A stretch of 64,000 bases of DNA from Symsagittifera roscoffensis (taxonomy: Eukaryota > Xenacoelomorpha > Acoela > Convolutidae). The translations under genes were made by a program, and so were the position numbers. The stretch is from NCBI RefSeq assembly GCF_963678635.1, contig NC_087068.1:4611079-4675078 (forward strand), given 5' to 3'. Position 1 is the stretch's first letter. Each line of letters opens with the position of its first letter. The notes beneath the pieces are model-generated. The model was not told the DNA's origin, ran no database searches, and worked only from the letters and a program-made list of their open reading frames with translations. Below are positions 13,385-23,623 of this stretch, piece by piece.

Positions 13385-14755
13385 CTTGAGTTCAGCAAAT
13401 GGCTGCTTGAATAATACAAGAATTGCAAGTCAGAATCTGATCCGCTGTTACACACAATACAAGATAACAGTGGAAACACGCCTCTTATGCTGGCTGTGCT
13501 GATAATCATCTTGAATTTTTTATTTGGCTGTAAGAATTGATGTCCATTGTATGAAAACACGAAACAAAGACAAACAAAGCGTACTTCATTTCGCAGCTGC
13601 AAACGGAAAAACTGAAATTGCTTCTGTATTCTTAAAATCTTTGAAATCATTGGGCAAAAACTCCTTGATTTCATCGCCACAAAACGATGGCTGGACGGCT
13701 TTCACTGGTCGTGTTCAGAAGGTCATCTCGAGTTCAGCAAATGGCTGCTTGAAGAATACAAGAAATGCAAGTCAGAATCAGATCCGCCGTTACACACAAT
13801 ACAAGATAACAATGGATACAGGCCTCCTATGCAGGCTGTGCTGAGTCATCATCTTGAAATTAAAAGTTTTTGCCGGCATTGATCCGGATTGTATGAAAAC
13901 ACGAATCAAAAAGAAATAAACCGTACTTCATTGCGCAGCTGCAAACGGCAAAAGTGAAACTTGTCCTGTTCTCATAAAATCGTTGGAAAATCATCGGGAA
14001 AAACTTCTTGATTTCATCGCCGAAAAATGATGGTTGGACGGTTTTCCACTGGTCGTGTTCAGAAGGTCATCTCGAATTCAGCAAATGGCTGCTTGAATAA
14101 TACATGAATTGCAAGTCAGAATCTGATCCGCTGTTACACACAATACAAGATAACAATGGAAACACGCCTCTTATGCTGCCTGTGCTGATAATCATCTTGA
14201 ATTTTTTATTTGGCTGTAAGAATTGATGTCGATTGTATGAAAACACGAAACAAAGACAAACAAAGCGTACTTCATTTCGCAGCTGCAAACGGAAAAACTG
14301 AAATTGCTTCTGTATTCTTAAAATCTTTGAAATCATTGGGCAAAAACTCCTTGATTTCATCACCACAAAACGATGGCTGAACGGCTTTCACTGGTCGTGT
14401 TCAGAAGGTCATCTCGAGTTCAGCAAATGGCTGCTTGAAGAATACAAGAAATGCAAGTCAGAATCAGATCCGCCGTTACACACAATACAAGATAACAATG
14501 GATACAGGCCTCTTATGCAGGCTGTGCTGAGTCATCATCTTGAAATTAAAAATTTTTGCCGGCATTGATCCGGATTGTATGAAAACACGAATCAAAAAAA
14601 AATAAACCGTACTTCATTGCGCAGCTGCAAACGGCAAAAGTGAAACTGTTCCTGTTCTCATAAAATCGTTGGAAAATCATCGGAAAAATTTCTTGATTTC
14701 ATCGCCGAAAAACGATGGCTGGACGGCTTTCCACTAGTCGTGTTCAGAAGGTCAT
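13385..14755 (+). repeat. ~686-bp tandem duplication
   Basis: 13385-14070 and 14071-about 14755 align at an offset of 686 bp and share the TTGAATAATACA stop and the GAAATCATTGGGCAAAAAC segment. The period is about two ankyrin units. Confidence 0.78.
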
Positions 14756-16120
14756 CTCGAGTTCAGCAAATGGCTGCTTGAAGAATACAAGAATTGCAAG
14801 TCATAATCTGATCCGCGTAACACACAATACAAGATAACAATGGATACACGCCTCTTATGCGGGCTGTGCTGAGTCATCATCTCGAAATTGTTAATCCTTG
14901 CCAGCATTCATCCGGATTGTATGAAAACACGAAACAAAAGAAAGAAACCGTACGTCATTGCGCAGCTGCAAACGGCAAAAGTGAAATTTCTTCTGCTCTC
15001 TTGAAGTCGTTGAACTCTTCGGACAAAAGTTCATTGATTTCATCACCAGACAACGATCGCATGAAGGCGTTCCACTGGTCGTGTTCAGAAGGTCAACTCG
15101 AGTTCACCAATTGGCTGCTTGATTCATACAAAGCTTGCAAGTTAGAATCTGGTCCGCTGTTACAAACAATTTAAGATAACAATGGATAGACACCTCCTAT
15201 GCAGGCTTTGCTGATTCAACATCTTGAAATTCTCAGTTGGCTTGCCAAAATTGATCCTGTTTGCATGAAAACACAAAACAAAAACGAACAAAGTGTACTA
15301 CTTTACGCAGCTGCAAACAACAATACTGAAACTGCATCCTTTCTCCTAAAAAAATGAATTCATCAGACGAAAACTCCTTGAATTCATCGCCAGGAAACGA
15401 TGGCTGGACGGCTTTCCACTGGTCGTCTTCTATAGGTTATCTTGAGTTCAGCAAATGGCTGCTTGAAGAATACAAGAATTGCAATTTAGAATCTGATCCG
15501 CGTAACACACAATACAAGATAACAATGGATACACGCCTCTTATGCGGGCTGTGCTGAGTCATCATCTCGAAATTGTTAATCTTTGCCAGCATTCATCCGG
15601 ATTGTATGAAAACACGAAACAGAAGAAAAAAACCGTACTTCATTGCGCAGCTGCAAACGGCAAAAGTGAAATTTCTTCTGCTCTCTTGAAGTCGTTGAAC
15701 TCTTCGGACAAAAGTTCATTGATTTCATCACCAGACAACGATCGCCTGAAGGCGTTCCACTGGTCGTGTTCAGAAGGTCTTCTCGAGTTCACCAATTGGC
15801 TGCTTGATGCATACAAAGCTTGCAGGTTAGAATCTGGTCCGCTGTTACAAACAATTTAAGATAACAATGGATACACACCTCCTATGCAGGCTGTGCTGAT
15901 TCAACATCTTGAAATTCTTAGTTGGCTTGCCAAAATTGATCCTGTTTGCATGAAAACACAAAACGAAAACGAACAAAGTGTACTACTTTACGCAGCTGCA
16001 AACAACAATACTGAAACTGCATCCTTTCTCCTAAAAAAACGAATTCATCAGACAAAAATTCCTTGAATTCATCGCCAGGAAACGATGGATGGACGGCTTT
16101 CCACTGGTCGTCTTCTGTAG
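14750..16120 (+). repeat. ~685-bp tandem duplication
   Basis: 14750-15435 and 15436-about 16120 align at 685 bp (14857/15542, 15177/15862). It contains the KACRLESGP-type unit followed by the SSDENSLNSSPGNDGW-type unit. Confidence 0.78.
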
Positions 16121-16856
16121 GTTATCTTGAGTTCAGCAAATGGCTACTTGAAGAATACAAGAATTGCAAGTCAGAATCTGATCCGCTGTTACACACAGTT
16201 CAAGATAACAATGGAAACACGCCTCTTATGCTGGCTGTGCTGATAATCATCTTGGAGTTTTTAGTTGGCTGCAAGAATTGATACGGATTGTATGAAAACA
16301 CGAAACAAAGACAAACAAAGCGAGTTTCATTTCGCAGCTGCAAACGGAAACACTGAAATTGCTTCTGTATTCTTAAAATCGTTAAAATCATCGGACAAAC
16401 ATTCCTTGATTTCATCGCCACAAAACGATGGCTGGACGGCTTTCACTGATTTTGTTCAGAAGGTCATCTCGAGCTCAGCAAATGGCTGCTTGAAGAATAC
16501 AAGAATTGCAAGTCAGAATCAGATCAGCCATTACACACAATATAAGATAAAAATGGATACAGGCAAATTATGCAGGCTCTGCTGAGTCATCATCTTGAAA
16601 TTGTTTGTCTTTGCCGGCATTGATCCGGACTTTATGAAAACACGAATGAAAAATAAAAAAAACCGTATTTCATTGCGCACCTGCAAACGGCAAAGGTGAA
16701 ATTGCTTCTGTTCTCTTAAAATAGTTGAAATTATCGGGCAAAACTTCTTGATTTCACCGCCAAAAAACAATGGCTGGACGGCTTTCCACTGGTCGTGTTC
16801 AGAAGGTCATCTAGAGCTCAGCAAATGGCTGCTAGAAGAATACAAGAATGTACAAA

Positions 16857-17050
16857 TTGATAGTTACATAAGTACCGGTCTTTGCGAATGCTTTTCCACC
16901 GACTCTAAGTGAACGTTTATCATTCGAGGATTTATCCCAAAATTCATCCAAATAGTCAGCATCTGTTGCAAGGGAAGCATACATAATAATTGTATAACAA
17001 CCAACTGGTTTCTAGTGTGAACCGTTGAAGAATGAATGATCACAGTATAC
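16857..17050 (-). other. Coding-like scrap, unidentified protein fragment
   Basis: On the minus strand one frame from about 17050 to 16857 reads as plausible protein with a single stop, including ADYLDEFWDKSSNDKRS followed by LRVGGKAFAKTGTYVTI. Composition and lack of low complexity suggest genuine coding ancestry. I do not recognise the family. Its position between the ankyrin array and a Polinton-like polymerase relic makes a fragment of another gene of that element possible, but this is only positional. Confidence 0.35.
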
Positions 17051-17052
17051 AA

Positions 17053-17443
17053 GACAGATCTTGCGTTACCAAAGTAAAAGTGTATCTGACAATTTTACAA
17101 GCGCCATAAGCCATAATGATAAAATTTAATCACCAAGAAAAAAATATCTTCAAAGAGAAACAAAATTTTATACGTGTATTTAGTTGCTTTTTTCCTTGCG
17201 GGTATATCCTAAAAATCTTCTTTTGTTTTTTATCACGGTTAGTTTAATGACTGCTATCAATCATGGTCAAGAAACTTTAGAAACATGTCAAAGAATGTCT
17301 GGCAAACTAAGAAGAAAACTTGAACCTGAGTGCATTCGCCCGTAGCCACTATAATAAAGCTATCATATGAATCTCGAAAGTCATTTTTTCACATGCAAAC
17401 TTCACATAACCTTAAGCGTCGTGCGTAAAAGAAAAAATAAAAT
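17053..17443. other. No gene seen
   Basis: AT-rich sequence with short homopolymer runs. I find no convincing open frame, repeat or motif. Confidence 0.5.
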
Positions 17444-17998
17444 ATGATAGCTTCGCTGTACGAGCGAATAGATTGCAATTATCCATCAACAGAAAAAGAG
17501 AGTCTCCCCGTCTACAGCAAGTCCGTTCAATGCTCCCCGAAAAACCGACGGCAATCAAAACGCGGAATGGACTACAAAAAGCCACAAATGGCTACCGCAC
17601 TACCTACTAGATCACATCGATCTACTTTGATAGAACCGAAAGAGAATGTAAGAGAGTTGCACTATTCACAGGAGCTATTCAGCTTTATAAAAGACTGAGA
17701 TAAACGACACAAACTCGCTCGAGCAGTCTCCGCGAAAAATTCTCTTCGCCTACGACTGCGAGTCAATGCCGTTGTATGAGAATTAGAAGGGATGTATTCG
17801 TGATTATGCAGAGCGTGAAGCGTCCTGTGTTATTCCGACAGCAATGTCTCCCGAGGAGTTTGTTAGGGTAGAAGTTTCAACTCCAGAACAATCAACTTCC
17901 TATTCGGATGCTCGGGTTTCATCCACACAGATTGCGGAGACAATTGATCTAGTGCTCCCAGAGCTTATTCAAGGAACTCCTCCAACTGCATCCTGGTA
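17444..17998 (+). other. Two short coding-like stretches, possible exon remnant
   Basis: 17444-17698 is an open frame of 84 codons rich in K, R, S and P. After it, a second frame reads through KILFAYDCESM (about 17740) and, past a stop, a Ser/Thr/Glu-rich run (MSPEEFVRVEVSTPEQSTS, from about 17845) up to CTG/GTAAGC at about 17995, a good splice-donor match. The D-x-E in AYDCES could be a polymerase exonuclease-like motif related to the relic at 20-22 kb, but this is a weak match. Confidence 0.3.
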
Positions 17999-18332
17999 AG
18001 CGCCCAAAAAGAGAAAACTACAATTTCGAGAGTTCTTATAAATTAAACAAAAAAACTTTCTTTTGATTTAATTATTTTTCCAAGGTTTTACAGTTTAATT
18101 TTCGTTTGATTTGATTTTTAATTTGATTCACAATGACGTGTGTATTTTTTTGTCTCTCTAAATAAACCAATTAAAGTTTGCACTGTAAAATTTTCAGCAA
18201 AATTTTTTCTCGCTTAATAAATTAATTAAAGTTTGCTCTGTAAAATTTTCAGCAAATGAAAAAAACTTGAAAAATTTAAAAAAAATCATTATTCGAGAAT
18301 AATTTTTCACTAAACTTTTTATTTAACAAAGA

Positions 18333-18352
18333 ATGAGAGAGAGAGAGAGAGA
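18333..18352. repeat. GA dinucleotide microsatellite
   Basis: About nine GA units in an AT-rich context. Confidence 0.85.
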
Positions 18353-19174
18353 TAAATGCACTTGCTTTTATGAACCTCATTTGAAATATGCTTTTCAGTA
18401 TACTGCTTTAATTTCAAAAAAAAAGAAAAAAATGGAAGGGTGCAACATTTTCTTGTTGGTTGTCCAACTATATTTTTTTGGCTTTTTTTATCAAACACTC
18501 TCTGCTCTCTTTCTCTCATTTTGATTTGTGCCCGGTTGGGTTAGCCAAGTCTCACGCAAAATAACAGAGAGTGTTTTAAGATATAATTCAGCTTTTTATA
18601 TCGTTTAAATCCATGTTTTGCATGTAACTGACAATTTTTTTTGGTAAAAAACGTAAAAAAACGAAAAAAATTTTCGAAAAAAGAACATGACTCTTGAAAC
18701 TGCTCAGAAAATTATGGCAAATTGATCGAGGGTCCTGTCAATAGATTTGGAGACAAAATTTTCTTTTTCTCATCTTTTGTTTTTAATATTTACACAAAAA
18801 TAGGATTATCTCAAAAAATCACAATTTTTTCAAGCGTCTACTCTCATTGATTGGCTTTAAACCCACTTTTAATTTTTACGCTGGTCCTAATAGGGCGTCA
18901 AATAGCTACTAAAAAATCATATAACAATTTAACTAGGTTTTAAAATGAGAAAGATCGATTTACGTTAAAAACGAAGAGAAAAAGTTTTAAAATTTATGCT
19001 TTCAATTTTTCAACACGAACAGTAGAACTGTGCTCGAGATCATTTACAATTTACTCGTTTGTTGTTAAATGGTTTCAAATACTTTTTGTTTAATTTTCTT
19101 TTCCTTTTTTTTCACAATATTTTAAGTTGGAGGTGTTCTCTCAATTTGGAAAGAAACATTTTTTTACTTGACTT

Positions 19175-19285
19175 TACAGAACGGGAGGCGTTCCCGAGGA
19201 GCGTAGCGACGAACAAAGCCGGGTTAGCTATTGCCCCTTATACCAAACGGCCATGCCCAAAAATTTCGAATGACCTGATATGAAA
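19175..19285. other. GC-richer island of unknown origin
   Basis: Between AT-rich flanks lies about 100 bp containing GGGAGGCGTTCCCGAGG and AACAAAGCCGGGTTAGC. The composition change is sharp on both sides, suggesting a fragment of inserted DNA. No coding or RNA signature recognised. Confidence 0.3.
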
Positions 19286-20143
19286 TGTTTCACTGTAGAC
19301 TGAACCACGTGAAAGAAACTTTGATTTCGATATGTTTTAAACATATTCAAATGACAATCTATGCTTATCATGCATCTTCAATTATCAAGATATCCAGTTT
19401 GAAAATAATTCTTTTGCCTCACACCATTTTACATTGCAACTTATTTATATAGTTGATGGTTTTAATTTTTTTACACTTTTACTTCACATTTCTACTTTTA
19501 TTATACCGATTTAAGCTAACCAAAAAGTGGACTTGAAAAAGTTTAATGCTGAATCTGAGTCGTTCTAAGCTTTAAATTTTGTAATTTAGTGCTGAAATGT
19601 TAATTGAAAACCTGAAACAGTTTACTAAAAATTGCCAAACCTTAAAAAATTTATCGCTACCCGTTAAAATTAACAGCACAATTTTGAGGCTGTAAATGAA
19701 TCAGTTTTTTCAATATACGAAACTCTTGCACTTGAACAAGGTGATGAGACATATAGAGCCTGAAGCTGTAATAAACCCTGTTTTTGGAAAGGAAAGTACT
19801 TATTGCCAAGTTCACGGCGAAGTATAACTCTCGTTAATGGCTTCTACTTGTCCTTGCTCTTGGCCAAGTTCTTGGATTTTAGTCCTAGTCACATCTTGTT
19901 TTTGCTTCTTCATAACCAGTATACTTCAATCTTGAAAATTTTTTGAATTATTTTAGTAACTTCAAAAAAGCAATGCCGAACTCTACTTCTATTGCGACAC
20001 CTGTTCCTTGCCAGCATTTCGGAAAAAAACTGAGCTCAATTCTGTAGAAAAGGAACTTGAGAAGAAATGAGCAAAACGTACACAAGATTCTTCCTCCTCC
20101 TCCTCAAACTGTTTGCGATGAGCGTCTCTTATAACTCGAGAGT

Positions 20144-20386
20144 TTGTCAGAAGCCCGAGAGCACATCGAGCTGGCACATGACTTTACTTCCAATAGTCAT
20201 TGTATCTATTGCCATACAATTTTTCTCACCGCGGAAAGCTACCAAAAACATTTGCTGAAGAAACACGCATTGCCAGTTTGGGATGGCATCGAGACGAGCT
20301 CTTCCGCTGCACCGACGGAAAGCGCGTTCAGAGGTAAATTGCGCCGATACGATCTCAATGTTGGTAAAAAAAAGAAATTGATTTGA
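20144..20386 (+). pseudogene. C2H2 zinc-finger module of the polymerase relic
   Basis: Contains CIYCHTIF then YQKHLLKKH, a C-x2-C-x12-H-x4-H finger, preceded by an acidic/aromatic lead. N-terminal fingers of this type are common in Polinton-like polymerase proteins. The frame ends in LNVGKKKKL; GTAAAA here might be a splice donor, since the next module (20427) is in another frame. Confidence 0.55.
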
Positions 20387-20426
20387 TTCAAGTCATGATG
20401 CAAAACAAGGAAAAATAGATGCTTCA

Positions 20427-20630
20427 ATGCTGGAAAGGATCAAAGAAGGTACGAACAAAGTGCAATTCCATGTGGAAGTGGTGTTGATCAAAAATCCCAC
20501 TGTGCAAGACAGGGACACTAGAAACTTCGAAAAGGCCATGCTATTTCTAAACACTGAGACATTGACAGTGTACTTCGAGGGAATAGCTGGGGATCAAAAC
20601 TTGCAACTGATCGAATGGTCAATCAATTAA
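20427..20630 (+). pseudogene. Polymerase relic, N-terminal block
   Basis: A 67-codon open frame (FHVEVVLIKNP, FEKAMLFLNTETLTVYF) with normal protein composition. It lies between the zinc-finger and NINFKDDDRYFLY modules in the expected order. I infer membership from position and continuity, not from a recognised motif. Confidence 0.45.
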
Positions 20631-20689
20631 AATTCGTCCTCTTCTCATGGTAGCGGATGAATTTTTGATCTAATTGAAAAACTGCAAGT

Positions 20690-21017
20690 CAGTTTTGCGG
20701 CCTTCTCACCAATAACAGCAGGATCCTACCTCGATCTACCTGATGCACTCAGCGCTGCTTCTAATCTGCTCACAAATATCAACTTTAAAGATGATGACCG
20801 TTATTTTCTATACTGCTTTGTTGCAGCATAAGACAACGTGAAAGAGCCCGCCCTCTACTTCATATCAAGACGGTGGCTGGAGAAAAACAAAGTCTCAACC
20901 TACGATCTGGACAGAGAGGGAGCTGCGAAAATTAATGGGAAATTTGAAATGCCAATGGGTCTGATGATTATGGACATATTTGAAAGAATGAACAATTGTC
21001 AAATCAAGGTCTTTTGG
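20690..21017 (+). pseudogene. Polymerase relic, NINFKDDDRYFLY module (exon before intron)
   Basis: One frame runs from FAAFSPITAGSYLDLP through NINFKDDDRYFLYCF, then a TAA at about 20829, then KEPALYFISRRWLEKN to CQIKVF. The 'N-x-K/D-DD-x-xFLY-x-ALH' pattern followed by a lone 'I-VF' strand is the usual N-terminal block of these polymerases. The stop falls where that family has its ALHP sequence. Confidence 0.6.
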
Positions 21018-21119
21018 TAAGCAATACGTTAAACCCGCTCAACAATTTTCTTCGCCTATTCAAACCCCCTTTTACTTTTCACGCCAAAACTAGATTTAAA
21101 AATTAATTTTTCTGTTCAG
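21017..21119 (+). other. Spliceosomal-type intron, 103 bp
   Basis: Donor TTTTG/GTAAGC at 21017 and acceptor TTTTTCTGTTCAG ending at 21119. Removal joins ...IKVF to FNYAELLPITF in frame, matching the uninterrupted family order (I-VF, then a Y.....LPI/PLYI strand). The intron body is AT-rich with a stop in the read-through frame. It shows the gene was processed as a cellular-type transcript. Confidence 0.7.
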
Positions 21120-21490
21120 TTTCAACTATGCCGAATTGTTGCCCATAACATTTTCGAGCAGATTCACCAGTAGCCTGGTTGTGGACTTGTTGCTGCTGAC
21201 AGATGGATCAAAATATCACTATGTCTTGATAAGTGATCACCAGAATTTGGTCGAGTACGTGCGGCTCAAAGTTCACCGATTCCAATCTGAGATTTGCCGC
21301 AAAAGTTTCCACAAATGCGCTTAATTCGAAACTCTGAGAAGACACCAAGAACTATGCTATCAAGACGAAGATGTCGTCATAACAATGCCCAAGCCGGGAA
21401 AAGACGGCCACAAGTTCAAAAATTTAACAGCTCATTGGTACGTACCCAGAGTAATATACTCAGACTGATCCGCAAAAATCTAGCACGCAA
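21120..21490 (+). pseudogene. Polymerase relic, Cys/His block leading to exonuclease motif
   Basis: Reads FNYAELLPITFSS, then a HYVLISD strand (the family's 'HY-x-LIK-x-LSRL'), CRKSFHKCA, a TAA, then FETLRRHQELC, VVITMPKPGKDGH, KFKN and VPRVIYSD. This CxxCF..F....L..H...C, then MPkpG, then lkFkN, then PFVIYADFE order is diagnostic of the Polinton-like polymerase group. The expected ADFE exonuclease motif is degraded to SD followed by a stop. Confidence 0.7.
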
Positions 21491-21552
21491 ACAGTTAAAA
21501 TCCATCAACCTTGTGGCTACGCGTTAGCAGTAATCGAATTTGGGAATAAGAC

Positions 21553-21837
21553 TTGTTAAAGTTTGAGCTTAAAAGAGGACCGAATGTGACGGAAGAGCTA
21601 ATTAGCTCTCTTGAATCGTTAGCGAGACAAAATTCCGTAGAAAAAAGGAAATATTACGCTTTCACTGGTATAACAGACCAGGAACGGGAAGGAGTTACAC
21701 TTTGTTGGATATGCGAGAATGATTTTTCCGACAATGATCAAGTGGTACTTGATCATTGTCATTACACCAACAAGTTCCTGGGTTGGGCACACAATAAGTG
21801 TAGCGTTAATAGAAAACAACGAATTAGATCCCAGTAG
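21553..21837 (+). pseudogene. Endonuclease VII-like HNH module
   Basis: CWICENDF followed by VLDHCHYTNKFLGWAHNKC and SVNRK matches the recombination endonuclease VII (His-Me finger) signature: two zinc-binding CxxC pairs, DHCH and an AHNxC helix. In Polinton-like polymerase genes this motif sits between the exonuclease I motif and the palm segment, as here. The frame ends in tandem TAG codons and the gene continues in another frame from about 21840. Confidence 0.75.
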
Positions 21838-21839
21838 TA

Positions 21840-22083
21840 GCTCGTTACTTCTCAAATTATGACTTACATTTTGTAATCAAAGCGCTGGCAAAAAGCGCTT
21901 TAGAAAACACTTTTACTGTAATACCCGCATCTGCGGAAAAAAATATACCCTTGACCATCTCAGTATATATCAAAACGTACACGGACAAAAACGGAAAAAT
22001 CAAAAAACTCTACAAAAATCTGAGATTCATCGATTTGTATCGAATCATGCTAGCGCCACTGGCCAAACTTGGCGATAATTTGG
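21840..22083 (+). pseudogene. Polymerase relic, YDLHF to LRFIDLYR segment
   Basis: Open from about 21840 with SNYDLHFVIKALAK, an acidic KTYTDKNGKIKK insertion, then LRFIDLYRIMLAPLAKLGDNL. The 'GYDaHFiik..' and 'lRFIDSfrfm-SL--L--nL' pair is a conserved stretch of these family-B polymerases. Sequence homologous to the retroelement leader begins directly after NLAEEQ. Confidence 0.65.
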
Positions 22084-22094
22084 CCGAAGAACAG

Positions 22095-22320
22095 TTTTTT
22101 CAAATTCGGAGGGGTCCCAATCCGGAGGGGTCAGAAGTTTTTTTTTCAAATTCGGAGGGGTCCCAATCCGGAGAGGTCTTGTTATCACAAAACCGGAGGG
22201 GTCCCAATCCGGAGGGGTCTTATTTTTGCTAACTCAGAGGGGTCTAAATCCGGAGGGGTCTCAATTGTGCCAATCCGGAAGAGTCCTATTTTTTGCCAAT
22301 CCGGAGGGGTATTATTTTAT
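22095..22320 (+). repeat. CCGGAGGGGTC motif cluster, deleted copy
   Basis: About nine variants of (AAT)CCGGAGGGGTC spaced 15-35 bp, for example in TCCCAATCCGGAGGGGTC. The same cluster is in the copy A leader at 27596-27810. Confidence 0.85.
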
Positions 22321-23089
22321 TAAAGAACTTAGGTAAACAGAAGAAAGACTACAGTGAGAGGTGTTAGGTTTTTAGCAGACAGGCTAGGAATCAGTGACTG
22401 CACTGGTAACTTGCCTTCCAATAAGAACCAGACCAAAACAAAACAGGTCCGATCTCGGATATTCGCGACAATAAGTCTAAACTAAAAAGAGCTCAATTCA
22501 TTGGTGTGGATTGAAACCCAATACGTTTTTGTGAAAATTGACTGCCCTGAGGATTTTAGTAGGTCTAGCTCGGGCAGTCCGAAGGCACATAGGTAACACA
22601 GTACTCGGTGGGTGCAATAGATGCCCACTTGAGAAAATAACTGCCTTCATAGTTTTGTCTGTTTGGTGCAGCACCAAGCAGAGAAAGCTTTTTCTTTAAA
22701 AGACAAGTTCGACTACTGTACTGCGACCGACTAAAAGTACAACTCACATACGTTTTTTATAGAGATATTCATATTCTGTCAATATATATGATTTTTTGAT
22801 TTTGATTTTAAATCAACATAATTTGTGCTTGATTAGGTAGTGAGTACATTATCTTTTAAATTAACTGATATCATCATATTGTGCTAGTTCTCAAATCTTA
22901 CGACCGGTAATCGGTTAGTGTGAATAAATTATTTACAAACTGTACTCTGATAACATACAAAATTCGTGGTCACTATTTTATAGAATCTTGTGAAATTTAT
23001 TGTGTTGTGTCATTATTATTGGTAGTCAAAATATAAGGTCACTAGCAATCAAATTGATTGTATAGGCATTAAGAAGTGACAAATTGCGA

Positions 23090-23623
23090 ATGAGTCTAGA
23101 CAAGTCAAGGATACCTAAGCGAGGTATTAGCTCTAGGAGGTTCATACCTAAAAAGCAAAGAAAAACAATGACCGACACTTTTGTGGATCGAATCAAACGA
23201 GCCCGGGCCGACAAAGGAGAGACGGTTTCAGGCAGAATGGTTGAAACGAGGAGTCAGAAGACCTCAGAAGAAAGAAAAGTAATGTTAGAAGTGGAGGTCA
23301 ATTTGCAGAAGTTGGATTGTCTAAAAGATTTAGATCTTTTTGAAACAATGTGCAAAATTCTGAACGTTCCGATGGGAGTGAAGAGGATATGGGCGAGAAA
23401 ACGATTGATGCCATGGTTCAGAGCTGACATGACTGCATGGTTGTACGAGTATGCTAAGAAGCATATGTCGAAGCACGGCAGGGTGTATAGTGGATATCAG
23501 CTGGACATTGGAGCGGGAGCCTTCAAGCGAGCCTTCGTGACTCATCGGAATGCAGTGACCACCGCAGTGAAAAAATCTCCAGGACAAGTGAACGTAGTGG
23601 AAAAGAAAAGGAGGAGATGTTGA
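23090..23623 (+). CDS. In-frame Gag N-terminus / ORF4 fusion
   Basis: Begins at the gag start codon (MSLDKSRIPKRG; the ATG aligns with gag of copy A) and keeps the basic N-terminal region through METRSQKTSEER-like sequence to LEVEV. It then passes in frame into ORF4 at LQKLDCLKDLDLFETM, and ends at 23623. A one-base loss in GCAGTGAAAAAATCTCC relative to copy A causes the early end; the remaining ORF4 tail follows in another frame. The fusion removes the capsid, enzymes and ORF2-3. It could be a non-autonomous derivative that still made a fused regulatory-type protein, or simply a fortuitous in-frame deletion. Confidence 0.6.
   Translation: MSLDKSRIPKRGISSRRFIPKKQRKTMTDTFVDRIKRARADKGETVSGRMVETRSQKTSEERKVMLEVEVNLQKLDCLKDLDLFETMCKILNVPMGVKRIWARKRLMPWFRADMTAWLYEYAKKHMSKHGRVYSGYQLDIGAGAFKRAFVTHRNAVTTAVKKSPGQVNVVEKKRRRC

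Larger units (their letters stand above)
12183..16585 (+). pseudogene. Broken ankyrin units at the right end of the array
   Basis: Short open pieces at 12639-12839, 13524-13844, 14857-15174, 15354-15557, 15542-15859, 15884-16066, 16063-16281 and 16265-16585 continue the same unit. The 13.4-14.7 kb and 14.75-16.1 kb stretches are each duplicated in tandem. The best preserved module is repeat 2 (VLHFAAANGKTEIASVFLKSL). The last recognisable unit ends within LLEEYKN at about 16850. Confidence 0.7.
1..16850 (+). pseudogene. Decayed tandem ankyrin-repeat array
   Basis: Every plus-strand open stretch here is a variant of one ~345-bp (115-codon) unit holding three ankyrin repeats. The first has the signature DNNGNTPLMLAVL..HLEIVSWL. 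The second is VLHFAAANGKTEIASVLL followed by NSSDK. The third is DNDGWTAFHWSCSEGHLEFSKWLLEEY followed by a KNCKSESDPLLHTIQ linker. Ankyrin repeats are protein-protein interaction modules. No open frame exceeds 259 codons. Stops (for example the LLGE-stop at three 1035-bp spaced sites) and small indels break the frame at nearly every unit, and no splice pattern restores it. I read this as one or more large ankyrin genes that decayed and were then expanded by unequal exchange. A live multi-exon gene is a weak alternative. Array edge at about 16850 is abrupt. Confidence 0.88.
17999..20060. other. AT-rich intergenic DNA
   Basis: Long A/T-rich stretch with homopolymers and no supported gene. It holds a short GA microsatellite at 18333-18352 and one compositionally different patch at 19175-19285. 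Confidence 0.6.
20130..22083 (+). pseudogene. Relic Polinton/adintovirus-like DNA polymerase gene, interrupted
   Basis: An ordered series of modules matches the layout of the large family-B polymerase proteins of Polinton-like elements found in many animal genomes. These are a C2H2 finger, an N-terminal NxKDDDRYFLY-type module, a cysteine/histidine block leading to VPRVIYSD, an endonuclease VII-like HNH motif, and the YDLHF...LRFIDLYR segment. Frames change between modules, with at least three stops (the TAA after CFVAA, the TAA after SFHKCA, and stops at the exonuclease motif), so it is dead. A 103-bp intron joins two blocks in frame. The gene stops abruptly at about 22083, where retrotransposon leader sequence begins. 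The palm domain with catalytic motifs is not in this window. Confidence 0.75.

Noticed and set aside
17444-17698. A small host gene of 84 codons
   Set aside because: No motif, no conserved counterpart and a low-complexity K/R/S composition; kept only as a coding-like stretch.
22095-22320. Possible CRISPR-like array of short repeats
   Set aside because: Repeat core is only 10-11 bp, spacers vary widely and the context is a eukaryotic retroelement leader.
21951-22323. Peptide repeats (RRGPNPEGS type) encoded by the motif cluster
   Set aside because: The frame crosses from the polymerase relic into the non-coding leader; the motif is kept in DNA outside this frame, so the peptide repeat is incidental.
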